From positions 78,528 through 142,527 of the forward strand of contig JABXII010000007.1 in NCBI GenBank assembly GCA_013373175.1: 64,000 nucleotides of DNA, read 5' to 3'. This DNA comes from Campylobacteraceae bacterium (lineage in GTDB: Bacteria > Campylobacterota > Campylobacteria > Campylobacterales > Arcobacteraceae). Position numbers and translations under genes: made by a program. Positions 1 through 8,891 of the stretch are shown here, in pieces. A model generated the notes under the pieces. It had not been told where the DNA came from. It ran no database searches and saw only the letters and a list, made by a program, of their open reading frames with translations. Each line of letters starts with the position of its first letter. Position 1 is the first letter of the stretch.

Positions 1-749
1 AGCACAGCAGTTACTGTTGTACCAACATTCGCTCCAATAGCAAGTGCTAGAGCATCTATATATAAAATATTGGCTCCTGCTAAAGCTGTAATAATAATAG
101 CCATAGTAGCACTACTTGATTGAATAACAATAGTTGAAACTGCTCCAATTAGGATATAAATAAAGATACCTAAATATCCTCCAACTGAATATGCAGCTAA
201 ATCAATAGAGTCTTTTAAGGTATCAAATCCTTCTTTCATATATGAAATACCTAAGAAAATAAAACCTAAACCTAAAAGAATATTACCAAGTCCTACATAA
301 GTATTATTTTTAGAAAATCTAAAGATAACACCAAAGATAATCATAGGCATGGCATAAACAGATATTTTAAGTTTTAAACCAAAGGAAGATACAATCCAAG
401 CTGTAGTTGTACTACCAAGGTTCGCACCAAAGATTATTGCAATACCTTTTGCTAAACTAATAAGTTCAACAGATAAAAAAGAGATTACAATTACAGATAT
501 TAATGAAGAACTTTGTACTATAGAAGTTGTAATAAATCCTGTTGTTAGCGCTCTTACTTTTGTGCTTGTAAACTTTTCAAGAATCTTTTCTAAAGTTCCT
601 CCTGAAAATAGTTTAAAGCCATCTTCCATAAAGTGCATACCAATTAGGAAAATAGCAATACCCGAAAGTATGATTTTTATGTTTTCATCAGAGATAACAT
701 AAAATGCCGTAATAAGAAGAATTATTATAATTAACGTTTTTTTAACCAT
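1..749 (-). CDS. Na/Pi cotransporter family protein (PNaS type), 3' part outside window
   Basis: My translation of the minus strand from the ATG at 747-749 gives 249 residues that run off the window start, so the C-terminal part is missing. The protein starts with a hydrophobic segment and carries two inverted-repeat signatures with the QSSS motif (IVQSSSLISV near residue 80 and VIQSSSATMA near residue 215), each followed by a GANLGST or GANVGTT motif. This pairing is diagnostic of the Na+/phosphate cotransporter family (Na_Pi_cotrans), inner-membrane proteins that take up or export phosphate using sodium. It is transcribed divergently from the response regulator at 799 with only about 50 nt between them, so the two share a promoter region. 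The substrate is assigned by family only. Confidence 0.88.
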   Translation of the reverse strand, partial: MVKKTLIIIILLITAFYVISDENIKIILSGIAIFLIGMHFMEDGFKLFSGGTLEKILEKFTSTKVRALTTGFITTSIVQSSSLISVIVISFLSVELISLAKGIAIIFGANLGSTTTAWIVSSFGLKLKISVYAMPMIIFGVIFRFSKNNTYVGLGNILLGLGFIFLGISYMKEGFDTLKDSIDLAAYSVGGYLGIFIYILIGAVSTIVIQSSSATMAIIITALAGANILYIDALALAIGANVGTTVTAV

Positions 750-798
750 TAGTCATTATAATATATTTTTTTATAAAAATAAAGATTTAGGATTATTT

Positions 799-1458
799 TT
801 GATAAAGATTTTGATTTTAGAAGATGATGAACTTTTTTTAGAGACCTTAGAAGACTTCCTTTGTGATGAGGGTTTTAAAGTAAAATGTGCAAAAGATGGT
901 GAAGAGGTTTTAGATTACTGTTTTGAAGAAAAGTATGATTTATATTTATTAGATATTAACGTTCCAAAGATAAGTGGAATTGAGCTTTTAAAAAGGCTTA
1001 GGGAAGCAGATGATACTACTCCAACTATTTATTTAACATCCCACAAAGATAAAGAAATGCTAACAAAAGGTTTTCTAAGTGGATGTGATGATTACTTAAA
1101 AAAACCTGTTGATTTAGATGAGTTACTGCTTAGAATAAACTCTTTATTAAAAAGAAGTGGTAAATTAAAAAAACAAATTAAATTACCAAATAATATGATT
1201 TTTGATGTAAAAAATAGAAGACTTATAAAAGATAATCAAGATTTAAATCTTACAAGTAAGGTAATTGATTTATTAGAATTATTCTTAGAGCAAAAAGAAT
1301 CAATAGTTACTAAAGATATGATTATAAATAGACTTTGGTCTTATAATGAAGAATATAGTGAAGGTTCAATAAGAGTTTATATAAATAACTTAAAAAAGAT
1401 ATTTGGGAAAGACTCTATAACAAACCTAAAAGGAATAGGATACAAGTTTGAACTTTAA
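799..1458 (+). CDS. OmpR/PhoB-family response regulator
   Basis: 219 aa. An N-terminal receiver domain (about 1-115) has the acidic pair ED at residues 8-9, phospho-acceptor Asp52 in LLDIN, and the KKP lysine near residue 102. A C-terminal winged-helix domain (about 130-219) ends with the usual GIGYKFEL wing. The start is a TTG preceded at 6 nt by AGGA, and no better ATG exists upstream. It overlaps the histidine kinase that follows by 11 nt, so they form a cognate pair. Given the OmpR-type output domain and the 11-bp-spaced repeats before the downstream receptor gene (2311-2354), it most likely controls the TonB uptake operon. The direct target is inferred, not shown. Confidence 0.92.
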   Translation: MIKILILEDDELFLETLEDFLCDEGFKVKCAKDGEEVLDYCFEEKYDLYLLDINVPKISGIELLKRLREADDTTPTIYLTSHKDKEMLTKGFLSGCDDYLKKPVDLDELLLRINSLLKRSGKLKKQIKLPNNMIFDVKNRRLIKDNQDLNLTSKVIDLLELFLEQKESIVTKDMIINRLWSYNEEYSEGSIRVYINNLKKIFGKDSITNLKGIGYKFEL

Positions 1459-2308
1459 AAAAAGAAACTTTTTGATAACAAACTCTATAGTTATAGTTTT
1501 TGTACTTTTATTGTCTTTGATTTTAAATTATTATTTAACTACTCTTTTTGGTTTTAATAAAAATACTTTTTTATTTATAACTATAACCGTACTTATTTTT
1601 GGACTTATTTTGTATTTACTTTTAAGTAAATCAATTTTTGAGCCACTTTTCAAAAGTGATGAGAATTTACAAAAAACTGTAAAGGAGACTTTGCATGAAC
1701 TTAATATTCCTATTTCAACAATAAACTTAAATACTCAAATGCTTGAAAAGAAAATTGAAGATGAAAAAGCTTTAAAAAGATTAGATAGAATCAAAAAGGC
1801 TTCAAATGAACTATTAAAACTATATGAGAATATGGAATATCAGATAAAAAAAGAGATTGATAAGATTGATATTACAGAGTTTAGTTTAAAGGAACTAATT
1901 AATAGCAGTTTGGAGAAGTTTACTGATTTAAAAAAAGATATTGAAATTAAAGTTCATTTAGAAAATGATGCTTTATTAAAAAGCGATATAAATGGCTTTA
2001 AGAAGACTATAGACAATCTTTTATCAAATGCTTTGAAATATAATATAGAAAAAGATGGGATTGTTAAAATCTCTTTTGAAAATACTAAATTAAGTATTTT
2101 TAACACTGGCAAAGAAATTGATACGAAAAATTTATTTATCATTTTTGAAAAGTATTTTCAAGAAAATAGAGAAAAAGAAGGCTTTGGATTAGGTCTTTCA
2201 ATGGTAAAAGAATTTTGTGACAAAAATTTTATTCCTATTAAAATAGAACCTATTAAAAATGGCAATAAATTCATACTTGACTTAAAGAATATAGTATCAA
2301 AAAAGTAA
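1448..2308 (+). CDS. Membrane sensor histidine kinase
   Basis: 286 aa, TTG start with AGGA 7 nt upstream, overlapping the regulator gene. Two transmembrane segments (about 8-31 and 40-62) enclose only about ten periplasmic residues, so the sensor has almost no extracytoplasmic domain and probably senses within the membrane or through a partner. The H-box is TLHELNIPIS with His83. The N-box is NLLSNALKYN, and the ATP lid region ends in GFGLGLSMV. All catalytic motifs are present, but the kinase is short, with no PAS or HAMP domain. It should phosphorylate the upstream regulator. The signal is unknown; the downstream TonB uptake genes suggest a nutrient or metal. Confidence 0.9.
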   Translation: MNFKKRNFLITNSIVIVFVLLLSLILNYYLTTLFGFNKNTFLFITITVLIFGLILYLLLSKSIFEPLFKSDENLQKTVKETLHELNIPISTINLNTQMLEKKIEDEKALKRLDRIKKASNELLKLYENMEYQIKKEIDKIDITEFSLKELINSSLEKFTDLKKDIEIKVHLENDALLKSDINGFKKTIDNLLSNALKYNIEKDGIVKISFENTKLSIFNTGKEIDTKNLFIIFEKYFQENREKEGFGLGLSMVKEFCDKNFIPIKIEPIKNGNKFILDLKNIVSKK

Positions 2309-2310
2309 AA

Positions 2311-2354
2311 TTTAACAATTATTTAACAATTATTTAATAATTAATTAACAAATC
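2311..2354 (+). promoter_or_regulatory. Four direct repeats at 11-bp period, probable response-regulator operator
   Basis: Four consecutive 11-bp units begin at 2311, 2322, 2333 and 2344. The first two are identical (TTTAACAATTA), the third differs by one base and the fourth reads ATTAACAAATC. They lie just before the receptor gene and its AT-rich promoter. Head-to-tail half-sites repeating once per helical turn are typical of OmpR/PhoB-family regulators, and such a regulator is encoded two genes upstream. Repeats and spacing are seen; binding is inferred. Confidence 0.65.
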
Positions 2355-2389
2355 TAATTTATTATTCTAATAAAATTTTAAGGATAATA

Positions 2390-4510
2390 ATGAAAATTAG
2401 ATTGTCTGTGCTTACTTCTATTTTAATAAGCACTTCACTTTTAGCAAATGAAACAGTTGAGTTAGAGAAAGTTTCTGTTACAGCAACAAAAGTTGCAACT
2501 GAATCAAAAAATGTATCACAATCAATAGCTATTGTTGATGAAAAAGAAATACAAGATAAAAACATATTAAATATTCAAGAGGCTATTGGTCATATTCCAG
2601 GTGTACAAGCTGAGTCTTCAAGTAATTCACAAAACCCAAGGTTAATCATAAGAGGAGCAGGTCTAAAAGCTAGATATGGTGTAAGAGAAATCATGGTTAT
2701 GAAAGATGGGGTTCCTATGACAGATCCTGATTCTTTTACTAGATTTGATTATATTGATATGCAAAATGTAGAAGCAATTGAAGTTCAAAAAGGACCTGGT
2801 TCTATTAATGCCTCAAATACTACAGGTGGTGTAATTCAGTTAATTACAAAATCAGTTTTCAAAGAAGATAAGAATAGTATAAAAATAGGTGCAGGAAATG
2901 ATAATTTAAGAAATGTAAATTTTAAATATAGAGATGCTATAGATGATTCTAACTTTATGTCTTTCTCTTTTTCTTCAAGAAAAAATGATAATACTTGGAG
3001 AGAACATAATGAGTTTGATTCTACACAAGGAAGTTTAAAGTATGGACATATTTTTGATGATGAATCTACATTTGAGACAGAGTTAGCATATACTGAATCA
3101 AATGTGAATTTACCCGCTTCTATGACTTTAGAAGAGTTTAAAGAGTTTAAAGCAAGTGGAACACAAGAAGATACAAGTAGTCAATGGCAAAATAGTGCAA
3201 GGGATTCAAAGATTTTATCTTTAAATGCTAAATATGAAAAAGAAGTAGGAAATTTTACTTATAAACCAAGATTTTATTATAATAAGTGGGAACATTTTCA
3301 CCCTGTAACGGGAATGATAAATGATAGTGATGATAATCAAGTTTATGGTACGGATTTAGAACTTAACTTTAATCATTCTCTTTTTTCAAATGATGCAATC
3401 TTAGTTGCTGGTGTTACTGCAAAAAGAGATATTACAAAAGACTCAAAAAAATATACTTATGAAGACTATAGCACTATAACAAAAATGAGTTGGCCTGGTC
3501 CAGTATTAACTACAAAAATTGATCAAACTTTATCAAAAGATAAAGGTGACTTAGCAAATATAGAAGATAGTGATACAAAGCTTTATGGTATCTATTTAAT
3601 GGAAACTTTTAAACCTATTGAGGATTTATCAATTGATATTAGTGCAAGAGTTGATAAATTAAAGTTTGATATTTCTGGAAACGAATTAACAAAATATGAT
3701 TATAGTAAAGGAAATTATGCTACTGGAAAAGGTAAATACTCTTTACAAAAAGATTTTACTTTATCTTCTGCAAAACTAGGGTTAAATTATAAATTAACAG
3801 ATTTTACTAACATTTATACATCAATTGCAAAGGCTAATCAAGCTCCAACAGGAAGTGAATTAGAGAGTGCAAGTGATGATGGAATTGATTTAGATAAAAC
3901 AAATAGTGTTAACTATGAAATAGGATTAAAATCAAGAACAAATACATATGCTTATGATATGGCTTTATATCAAAATAATGTAGAAGATGAAATCATTCAA
4001 GTAAAAAATGCAAATGGTCAAACTGTATATAGTAATGCAGGTGAAACAAAAAAGATTGGTTTTGAAGTAAGTGGTATTTATAATATAAATAAATACTTAT
4101 CATTTGGTGCAAACTATGCTTATAGTAAATTCAAATTTGAAACTTTTGAAGAGCAAGTTAGAGGTACATCAGAATCAAGAGATGGAAATATTTTACCTTA
4201 TATTCCAAAGCATCAATATTCACTGTTTACAACACTTAATTTAAATAATGGACTGAAAGCAAGATTAAGTACTAAAACTTGGGGAAGTTATTATATGGAT
4301 AATGCAAATACTCAAAAGTATGAAGGTTATAAATTTGTAACAGACTTAATGCTAGGTTATGAAAAGAAAAATCATTCAATTCAGTTAAATATCAAAAACT
4401 TAACAAACAAATATTATGCAATGGAAGCAAGTAAAGATGCTTATGGGAATGAAACATATAAAGCATCTGCTCCAAGAAGTTTTATGCTTACTTATGCATA
4501 TAAATTTTAG
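2390..4510 (+). CDS. TonB-dependent outer-membrane receptor
   Basis: 706 aa. A signal peptide (residues 1-19, hydrophobic core ending in SLLA) is followed by a TonB-box-like stretch (VELEKVSVTAT). A plug domain (about 40-165) contains IRGAGLKARYGVREIMV and IEVQKGPGS. A long beta-barrel region ends in the aromatic terminus FMLTYAYKF expected for an outer-membrane beta-barrel. ATG start with AAGGAT 6 nt upstream. It heads an apparent operon with a polyferredoxin membrane protein, ExbB, ExbD and TonB, separated by no more than 9 nt or overlapping. The plug resembles iron/siderophore-type receptors, but the ligand cannot be read from sequence; a metal complex is the best guess. Confidence 0.93.
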   Translation: MKIRLSVLTSILISTSLLANETVELEKVSVTATKVATESKNVSQSIAIVDEKEIQDKNILNIQEAIGHIPGVQAESSSNSQNPRLIIRGAGLKARYGVREIMVMKDGVPMTDPDSFTRFDYIDMQNVEAIEVQKGPGSINASNTTGGVIQLITKSVFKEDKNSIKIGAGNDNLRNVNFKYRDAIDDSNFMSFSFSSRKNDNTWREHNEFDSTQGSLKYGHIFDDESTFETELAYTESNVNLPASMTLEEFKEFKASGTQEDTSSQWQNSARDSKILSLNAKYEKEVGNFTYKPRFYYNKWEHFHPVTGMINDSDDNQVYGTDLELNFNHSLFSNDAILVAGVTAKRDITKDSKKYTYEDYSTITKMSWPGPVLTTKIDQTLSKDKGDLANIEDSDTKLYGIYLMETFKPIEDLSIDISARVDKLKFDISGNELTKYDYSKGNYATGKGKYSLQKDFTLSSAKLGLNYKLTDFTNIYTSIAKANQAPTGSELESASDDGIDLDKTNSVNYEIGLKSRTNTYAYDMALYQNNVEDEIIQVKNANGQTVYSNAGETKKIGFEVSGIYNINKYLSFGANYAYSKFKFETFEEQVRGTSESRDGNILPYIPKHQYSLFTTLNLNNGLKARLSTKTWGSYYMDNANTQKYEGYKFVTDLMLGYEKKNHSIQLNIKNLTNKYYAMEASKDAYGNETYKASAPRSFMLTYAYKF

Positions 4511-4519
4511 GAATTAAAA

Positions 4520-5995
4520 ATGGTAGATAAAATTATTAGAGATAAGAATGATATTTTTGGTATGCCAATTTTAGGATTTTTATTTAAAAATCCTAAATTT
4601 TTAATAGCTTTAAAATTAATAGTTTTAGGATTGTTTTTTTATGCATTAACGTATGGTTTAATAAATACAACAAATGAAAATATCTTTACTACTGGACTAT
4701 TTTGGGGATTATTCTGGCCATTTTTTATGGTAGTTACTTTAGGAACATTTGGAAGAGTTTTTTGTGGAATTTGTCCCCATGGGTTTGTTGGAAAATATAT
4801 TACAAGGTTTGGATTAAATAAGAAGTTACCGAAGTCTTTAGCTAATCCTTTTATTGGACTTTTTATTCTTTTTCTTGGTTGGTGGCTTGTTTATTATATG
4901 TATCCAAACCTTTATAAAACTCCGTTTGGAGCTTCTATGGTTTTTTTAGTATTAACTATTTTTGCATTTATTAGTTTTTTTGTTTTCGAAAAAATGTCAT
5001 ATTGTAAATCTTTTTGTCCTATAGGAGCTGTTACTAATGCTTTTTCTAAAGTTAGCTTTACAAAATTAGAAACATATAAAAGTGCCTGTAGCTCATGTAG
5101 AACTTTTGATTGTGCAAAAGCCTGTTCATATGATTTAAAACCATTTACCTTTGAAAAGAAAAACTCTATGGCTGATTGTACATTATGTATGGATTGTAGT
5201 AGTTCTTGCGAGGCAGTAGCTTTTAAAGTAAAAAAACCTTCATCTACACTATTTAAAAAGTTTAAACCAAAAAAATCTGATATTTGGGCATTAATTCTTT
5301 TAACAGGAGCAATTTCTATTACAATGGGCTTTCATCATGCTCTTGGAAGAAGTGCAATTGTTGAAGAGTTTATTTGGACAAAAACAGCAAGATATTTTGA
5401 AAGTTTTATAAATTTTGGTTCTATTGATGCAGTAGGATTATTTGCTTTTTCTTATGCAATATTCTTTGTAATAATTGCAAGTATGGGTGGAATGTTTCTT
5501 GCTTCAAAGATTTTAAAAGTTGATTACGAAAAAACGTTTTATACTTTAGGTTATGCTTTTGCTCCATTATTTATAATTGGTGGGTTATCTCATCTTGGAG
5601 AATTTTTCTTTTTACACTATGCCTCAAATATAGTAAATGGTTTTATTCAAGCATTTTCTTTAAATATAAACTACATAGAACCTCTTGCTACAAGAAGAGA
5701 TTCATGGCTTCATATTTTTAAAATGTTTAATCATATTGCATATATTTGGGCATTTATTATAATGATTGCAAGACTAAAACTACTTGATTCTTCTAAACTT
5801 AGAAAAGCAGTAGCATTTCCTTTTGCATCAGCACTTATACTTTTTTATATGGGATTAAATTTTTATACAGGTTATGTATTTAAAACATATGGAGCTAAAA
5901 AAAGAGGAGGGCATAATCATATGCAACATCAAAAACAAACAAACAGTCACTCTTCTTTAAATATAGTGATAGTAAAAAAACAGAATAAGGGATAA
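4520..5995 (+). CDS. Polytopic membrane polyferredoxin (NapH/CcoG/YccM-like 4Fe-4S protein)
   Basis: 491 aa. The N-terminal half has about four membrane helices and cysteine motifs FCGICPHG and SYCKSFCPIGA, followed by a two-cluster ferredoxin region (ACSSCRTFDCAKAC and DCTLCMDCSSSC, about residues 190-235). The C-terminal half has about five more helices, and the tail holds a His/Met-rich stretch (GGHNHMQHQK). Proteins with this CxxCP plus 2[4Fe-4S] layout carry electrons across or along the inner membrane; CcoG relatives have been reported to reduce Cu(II). Lying between a TonB receptor and ExbB/ExbD/TonB, it may reduce an imported metal. That role is inference. The long hydrophobic C-terminal region is not part of standard NapH. 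Confidence 0.8.
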   Translation: MVDKIIRDKNDIFGMPILGFLFKNPKFLIALKLIVLGLFFYALTYGLINTTNENIFTTGLFWGLFWPFFMVVTLGTFGRVFCGICPHGFVGKYITRFGLNKKLPKSLANPFIGLFILFLGWWLVYYMYPNLYKTPFGASMVFLVLTIFAFISFFVFEKMSYCKSFCPIGAVTNAFSKVSFTKLETYKSACSSCRTFDCAKACSYDLKPFTFEKKNSMADCTLCMDCSSSCEAVAFKVKKPSSTLFKKFKPKKSDIWALILLTGAISITMGFHHALGRSAIVEEFIWTKTARYFESFINFGSIDAVGLFAFSYAIFFVIIASMGGMFLASKILKVDYEKTFYTLGYAFAPLFIIGGLSHLGEFFFLHYASNIVNGFIQAFSLNINYIEPLATRRDSWLHIFKMFNHIAYIWAFIIMIARLKLLDSSKLRKAVAFPFASALILFYMGLNFYTGYVFKTYGAKKRGGHNHMQHQKQTNSHSSLNIVIVKKQNKG

Positions 5996-5999
5996 GCTT

Positions 6000-6416
6000 A
6001 TGAATATTGAGTTACTAAAAAATCTAGTTGATTATGGAGTAATTGTTTTACTTATTGTTATGAGTTTTATAGCAGTTATGTTTTTTATAGAAAGAATACT
6101 TTTTTATAGAAAACTTGATGTAAAAAAATATGAGTCTAAAAAGAAATTAGAAGTAGCCTTAACTAAAAATTTAACCTTCATAGGAACTATTGCATCAAAC
6201 TCTCCATATATTGGTTTATTAGGAACAGTTTTAGCAATAATGCTTACTTTTATAACAATGAGTGAAGGAGATATTGAAGCAACAAAGATTATGGCTTCTT
6301 TAGCTCTTGCTCTTAAAGCTACTGCAGTAGGACTAGTTGTAGCAATTATATCAATGATTTTTTATAATATTCTATCAAGATATGCAGAGGTTTTAGAAAG
6401 TAGTTATGAAGATTAA
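6000..6416 (+). CDS. exbB: ExbB/TolQ/MotA-family proton channel subunit
   Basis: 138 aa, shorter than E. coli ExbB (about 240 aa) and matching the compact form used by several Campylobacterota. Three membrane segments are visible (about 10-32, 68-90 and 100-125). The conserved TolQ/ExbB segment is ASNSPYIGLLGTVLAIMLTF, and ALALKATAVGLVVAI marks the third helix. It works with ExbD to harness the proton gradient and energise TonB. It starts 4 nt after the polyferredoxin stop and overlaps exbD by 11 nt, so it belongs to the same transcript. Confidence 0.92.
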   Translation: MNIELLKNLVDYGVIVLLIVMSFIAVMFFIERILFYRKLDVKKYESKKKLEVALTKNLTFIGTIASNSPYIGLLGTVLAIMLTFITMSEGDIEATKIMASLALALKATAVGLVVAIISMIFYNILSRYAEVLESSYED

Positions 6417-6786
6417 AAAATTTGATTCAATCAATGTAATTCCTTTTATTGATGTATTATTAGTTCTTTTAGCAATAGTTTTAATGACTTCAACTTTTAT
6501 TGCTAAAGGGGTTATTCCTGTATCTTTGCCAGAGACCCAAAGTGCTCAAAAATTAAAAGAGAATAAGGAGTTTACTATCTATATTGATAAAGAAAACTTC
6601 TATTATGTTAATAAAAAGAAAATTACTATCGAGAGCTTAGAAGAAGAACTCTTAAAATTAAACCATGACTCTTTAATCTTAATACGAAGTGATAAAGAGG
6701 CTGATTTTAATAGTTTTGTAAAAGTGTTGGACTTTTTAAAGTCAAAAGATTTTTTAAATATTTCAATAGTGACTCAAAATGAGTAG
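6406..6786 (+). CDS. exbD: ExbD/TolR-family energy transducer subunit
   Basis: 126 aa. A short cytoplasmic N-terminus is followed by a single membrane helix with the family motif INVIPFIDVLLVLLAI, whose Asp18 is the proton-carrying residue of ExbD/TolR. The periplasmic domain follows (about 40-126, with ILIRSDKEADF). It overlaps exbB by 11 nt and tonB by 8 nt, which implies translational coupling and fixed stoichiometry. Assignment to ExbD rather than TolR rests on the neighbouring TonB receptor and tonB gene. Confidence 0.92.
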   Translation: MKIKKFDSINVIPFIDVLLVLLAIVLMTSTFIAKGVIPVSLPETQSAQKLKENKEFTIYIDKENFYYVNKKKITIESLEEELLKLNHDSLILIRSDKEADFNSFVKVLDFLKSKDFLNISIVTQNE

Positions 6787-7444
6787 ATACTTTTCCTCTT
6801 TTTTTATAACTACATTACTTTATACAGCATTTTTTAGTGCTATTTTATTTAGTTTCAATGAGTTTAAAATCATTGATAAAAAAGTAGATGAGAAAAAAAT
6901 CTCTTTAAACTTTGTAAATATTGAAAAGCAAAAAAAGCAAGTAAAACAAATAAAAGAAGAGAAAAAGCCTAAAAAAGAAGTTGTAAAAAAACAGAAGAAA
7001 AAGAAGCTTGTAAAAAAACAAAAAAAGAAAGTTATACCAAAGCCTAAAAAAGTAGTAAAACAGGAAATAAAAAAAGAAGTAATCAAAGAAGAAACTACTA
7101 CATTAAAGAAAGTTCAAGCAAAAAAAGAGAAAAAAGAAATAGTTGAAAAAAGAGTATATAACTATGAACAAGAGTTTTTACATAAAAACTTATTACTTAT
7201 TCAAAAAGAGATACAAAAGCATGTAAAATACTCATCAAGAGCAAAAAGGCTAAATATTCAAGGAGAAGTTTTAGTAAAGTTCAAATTGTCTAAAAATGGA
7301 ATTTTAGGTGAAATTGAAACAATCAAAGGTCATAGACTTCTTAGAAAAAGTACTATAAAAGCTATTTATAAAGCTTCAGTATATTTCCCAAAAGTAAGTA
7401 AAGAGATAACTATAAAGTTACCAATTATGTATAAGCTTATATAA
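6779..7444 (+). CDS. tonB: TonB energy transducer
   Basis: 221 aa. The N-terminal membrane anchor (about 8-28) is followed by a long Lys/Glu-rich periplasm-spanning region (about 45-125, with many KK and KPK runs) and a C-terminal TonB domain (about 140-221, with IQGEVLVKFKLSKNG and the closing ITIKLPIMYKLI). It transmits the ExbB/ExbD proton energy to the receptor at 2390-4510. It is the last gene of the operon and converges with the HAD phosphatase gene, overlapping it by 8 nt. The spacer is charged rather than the Pro-rich type of enteric TonB, which is common in this phylum. Confidence 0.92.
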   Translation: MSRYFSSFFITTLLYTAFFSAILFSFNEFKIIDKKVDEKKISLNFVNIEKQKKQVKQIKEEKKPKKEVVKKQKKKKLVKKQKKKVIPKPKKVVKQEIKKEVIKEETTTLKKVQAKKEKKEIVEKRVYNYEQEFLHKNLLLIQKEIQKHVKYSSRAKRLNIQGEVLVKFKLSKNGILGEIETIKGHRLLRKSTIKAIYKASVYFPKVSKEITIKLPIMYKLI

Positions 7445-8063
7445 GAAATTTATTTTTTATTTTTAGTTCTAATTCTTCTATTGTCTCAATAGCATCTTTC
7501 TCATGATTTGAAAATCCCCAATTAACTAGTACTGAATCAACACCAGCTTTTGTAGCAGCCATAATATCTTTATGCGAATCTCCAATAACTTGAGCTTTTG
7601 TATTTTGAATACTGTGTGTATCTAAAATTTTATTAATCATCTCTGGATGTGGTTTTGGGTTTTTAACACTATCAAAACCTAAAATTGTATTAAAATAATG
7701 CCCCACCTCTAAATGGTCAAGCATCTTTTTTGCAAAAAAAGAGTTTGCATTTGTAGCAACAGTTAGTGTAAACTCAGAACTTAAATCATCAATTAATTTT
7801 TTGATTCCATCATAAAGTTCTAAACCGTTTAAACAATTTGCATCATAATACTCTTCAAATAATTTTTGTTGTTCTAAGGTAAAATTAGAAGTTCCATAAA
7901 AAAATTGTGCAGCATTTATTTTAGGGTCGTTAACATTTTCTAAAATAATCTCTTTTTCAAGGGTTTCAAACCCTAAGTTTTCTCTTACATAATTGATTGT
8001 ATTTACTAATGGAGCACTGCTATTAATTAGTGTACCATCCATATCAAACATTATTAATGCCAT
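7437..8063 (-). CDS. HAD-superfamily hydrolase, phosphoglycolate phosphatase-like
   Basis: 208 aa. Motif I is FDMDGTLI (Asp7 nucleophile and Asp9), motif II is TLTVATNAN, the lysine motif is KNPKPHPEM, and motif IV is VIGDSHKDIMAA. The helical cap between residues 15 and 85 is the subclass I type seen in Gph and pyrophosphatase-like phosphatases. It probably clears small phosphomonoesters such as 2-phosphoglycolate, but substrate cannot be set by motif. ATG start with AGGAAC upstream. It follows the regulator gene at 8079-8816 by 15 nt, so the two may be cotranscribed. Confidence 0.88.
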   Translation of the reverse strand: MALIMFDMDGTLINSSAPLVNTINYVRENLGFETLEKEIILENVNDPKINAAQFFYGTSNFTLEQQKLFEEYYDANCLNGLELYDGIKKLIDDLSSEFTLTVATNANSFFAKKMLDHLEVGHYFNTILGFDSVKNPKPHPEMINKILDTHSIQNTKAQVIGDSHKDIMAATKAGVDSVLVNWGFSNHEKDAIETIEELELKIKNKFLI

Positions 8064-8078
8064 GAAGTTCCTATATAT

Positions 8079-8816
8079 TTAGATAAATTTTTTATATTTA
8101 AGTTTATAACCATGACCATAAATAGATTCAAAGAGTTCACAATTAAGTTTATTTTTTAATCTTGATACTAGGTTTCTAACTCTTTTGTTTGTATCACTAA
8201 AATCATTAAAAATATAGTTATCTATTTCATCATAAGTCTTTAAAGTACCATTTGATTTTATAAATAGTTTGAATAATTTTGTCTCGTTTTTAGTGAGTTT
8301 TATTGCTTCTTCATCTTTGTATAAAGCTTGTTCTTGATTATTCCAAATAAAATCATTATGAAGATGTACAATATGTTCATTTGTAGGCATAAGTTTATTT
8401 TTTTCTATTATATTCATTAATGAGTTGGATATTTGTCCAATATTGTATGGTTTTAAAATATAACCGTCAATACCTGCATTTATTGACTTTAAGAAGTAGT
8501 CTGTGTTACTGTGAGCTGAGAAGATTAAGATAGGAATATCACTATCAAACTCTCTAATAGCAGTAATCATTGAGATACCATCTCTTTGTGGCATTTCTAT
8601 ATCAGTAATAATTAAGTCATATGAGGTAGATTCAAATTTATTGTTTTTTTGAAACTCTTCTAAGCCTTGTTGTCCATCATTTGCTACAACAATATCATCA
8701 AAAAAAATTCGAAGCATTTTTAGAGTTTGTTCTCTAACATCTTCATTGTCTTCTATATAAAGTAAACGTAGATTTTTTGTCGATTTTATAATATCTTGAA
8801 GATTATCTTGATTCAT
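8079..8816 (-). CDS. OmpR-family response regulator, orphan
   Basis: 245 aa. The receiver domain (about 15-130) shows IEDNEDVR, phospho-acceptor Asp72 in LIITDIEMP, the Ser/Thr of ILIFSAHS, and Lys in ILKPYN. A winged-helix output domain (about 155-245) ends in GHGYKLKYK. ATG start with AAGGAT upstream. No kinase gene is adjacent, so its partner is elsewhere; the window's soluble AHQWRQPL kinases are candidates. It resembles the regulator at 26935-27681 in length and layout, including a long insert before the phospho-acceptor Asp, so these form a paralogous subgroup. Confidence 0.9.
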   Translation of the reverse strand: MNQDNLQDIIKSTKNLRLLYIEDNEDVREQTLKMLRIFFDDIVVANDGQQGLEEFQKNNKFESTSYDLIITDIEMPQRDGISMITAIREFDSDIPILIFSAHSNTDYFLKSINAGIDGYILKPYNIGQISNSLMNIIEKNKLMPTNEHIVHLHNDFIWNNQEQALYKDEEAIKLTKNETKLFKLFIKSNGTLKTYDEIDNYIFNDFSDTNKRVRNLVSRLKNKLNCELFESIYGHGYKLKYKKFI

Positions 8817-8891
8817 TTTATAATTATCCTTCTAAAGGATGATTATAGTCTGTTTTATATTTTAAAATAATTAAGTAATTATTTGAAGCAA

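Noticed and set aside
6820..7086. Long minus-strand ORF inside tonB
   Set aside because: It is the mirror of the Lys/Glu-rich TonB spacer, gives a Phe/Cys-repetitive product, and has no ribosome-binding site.
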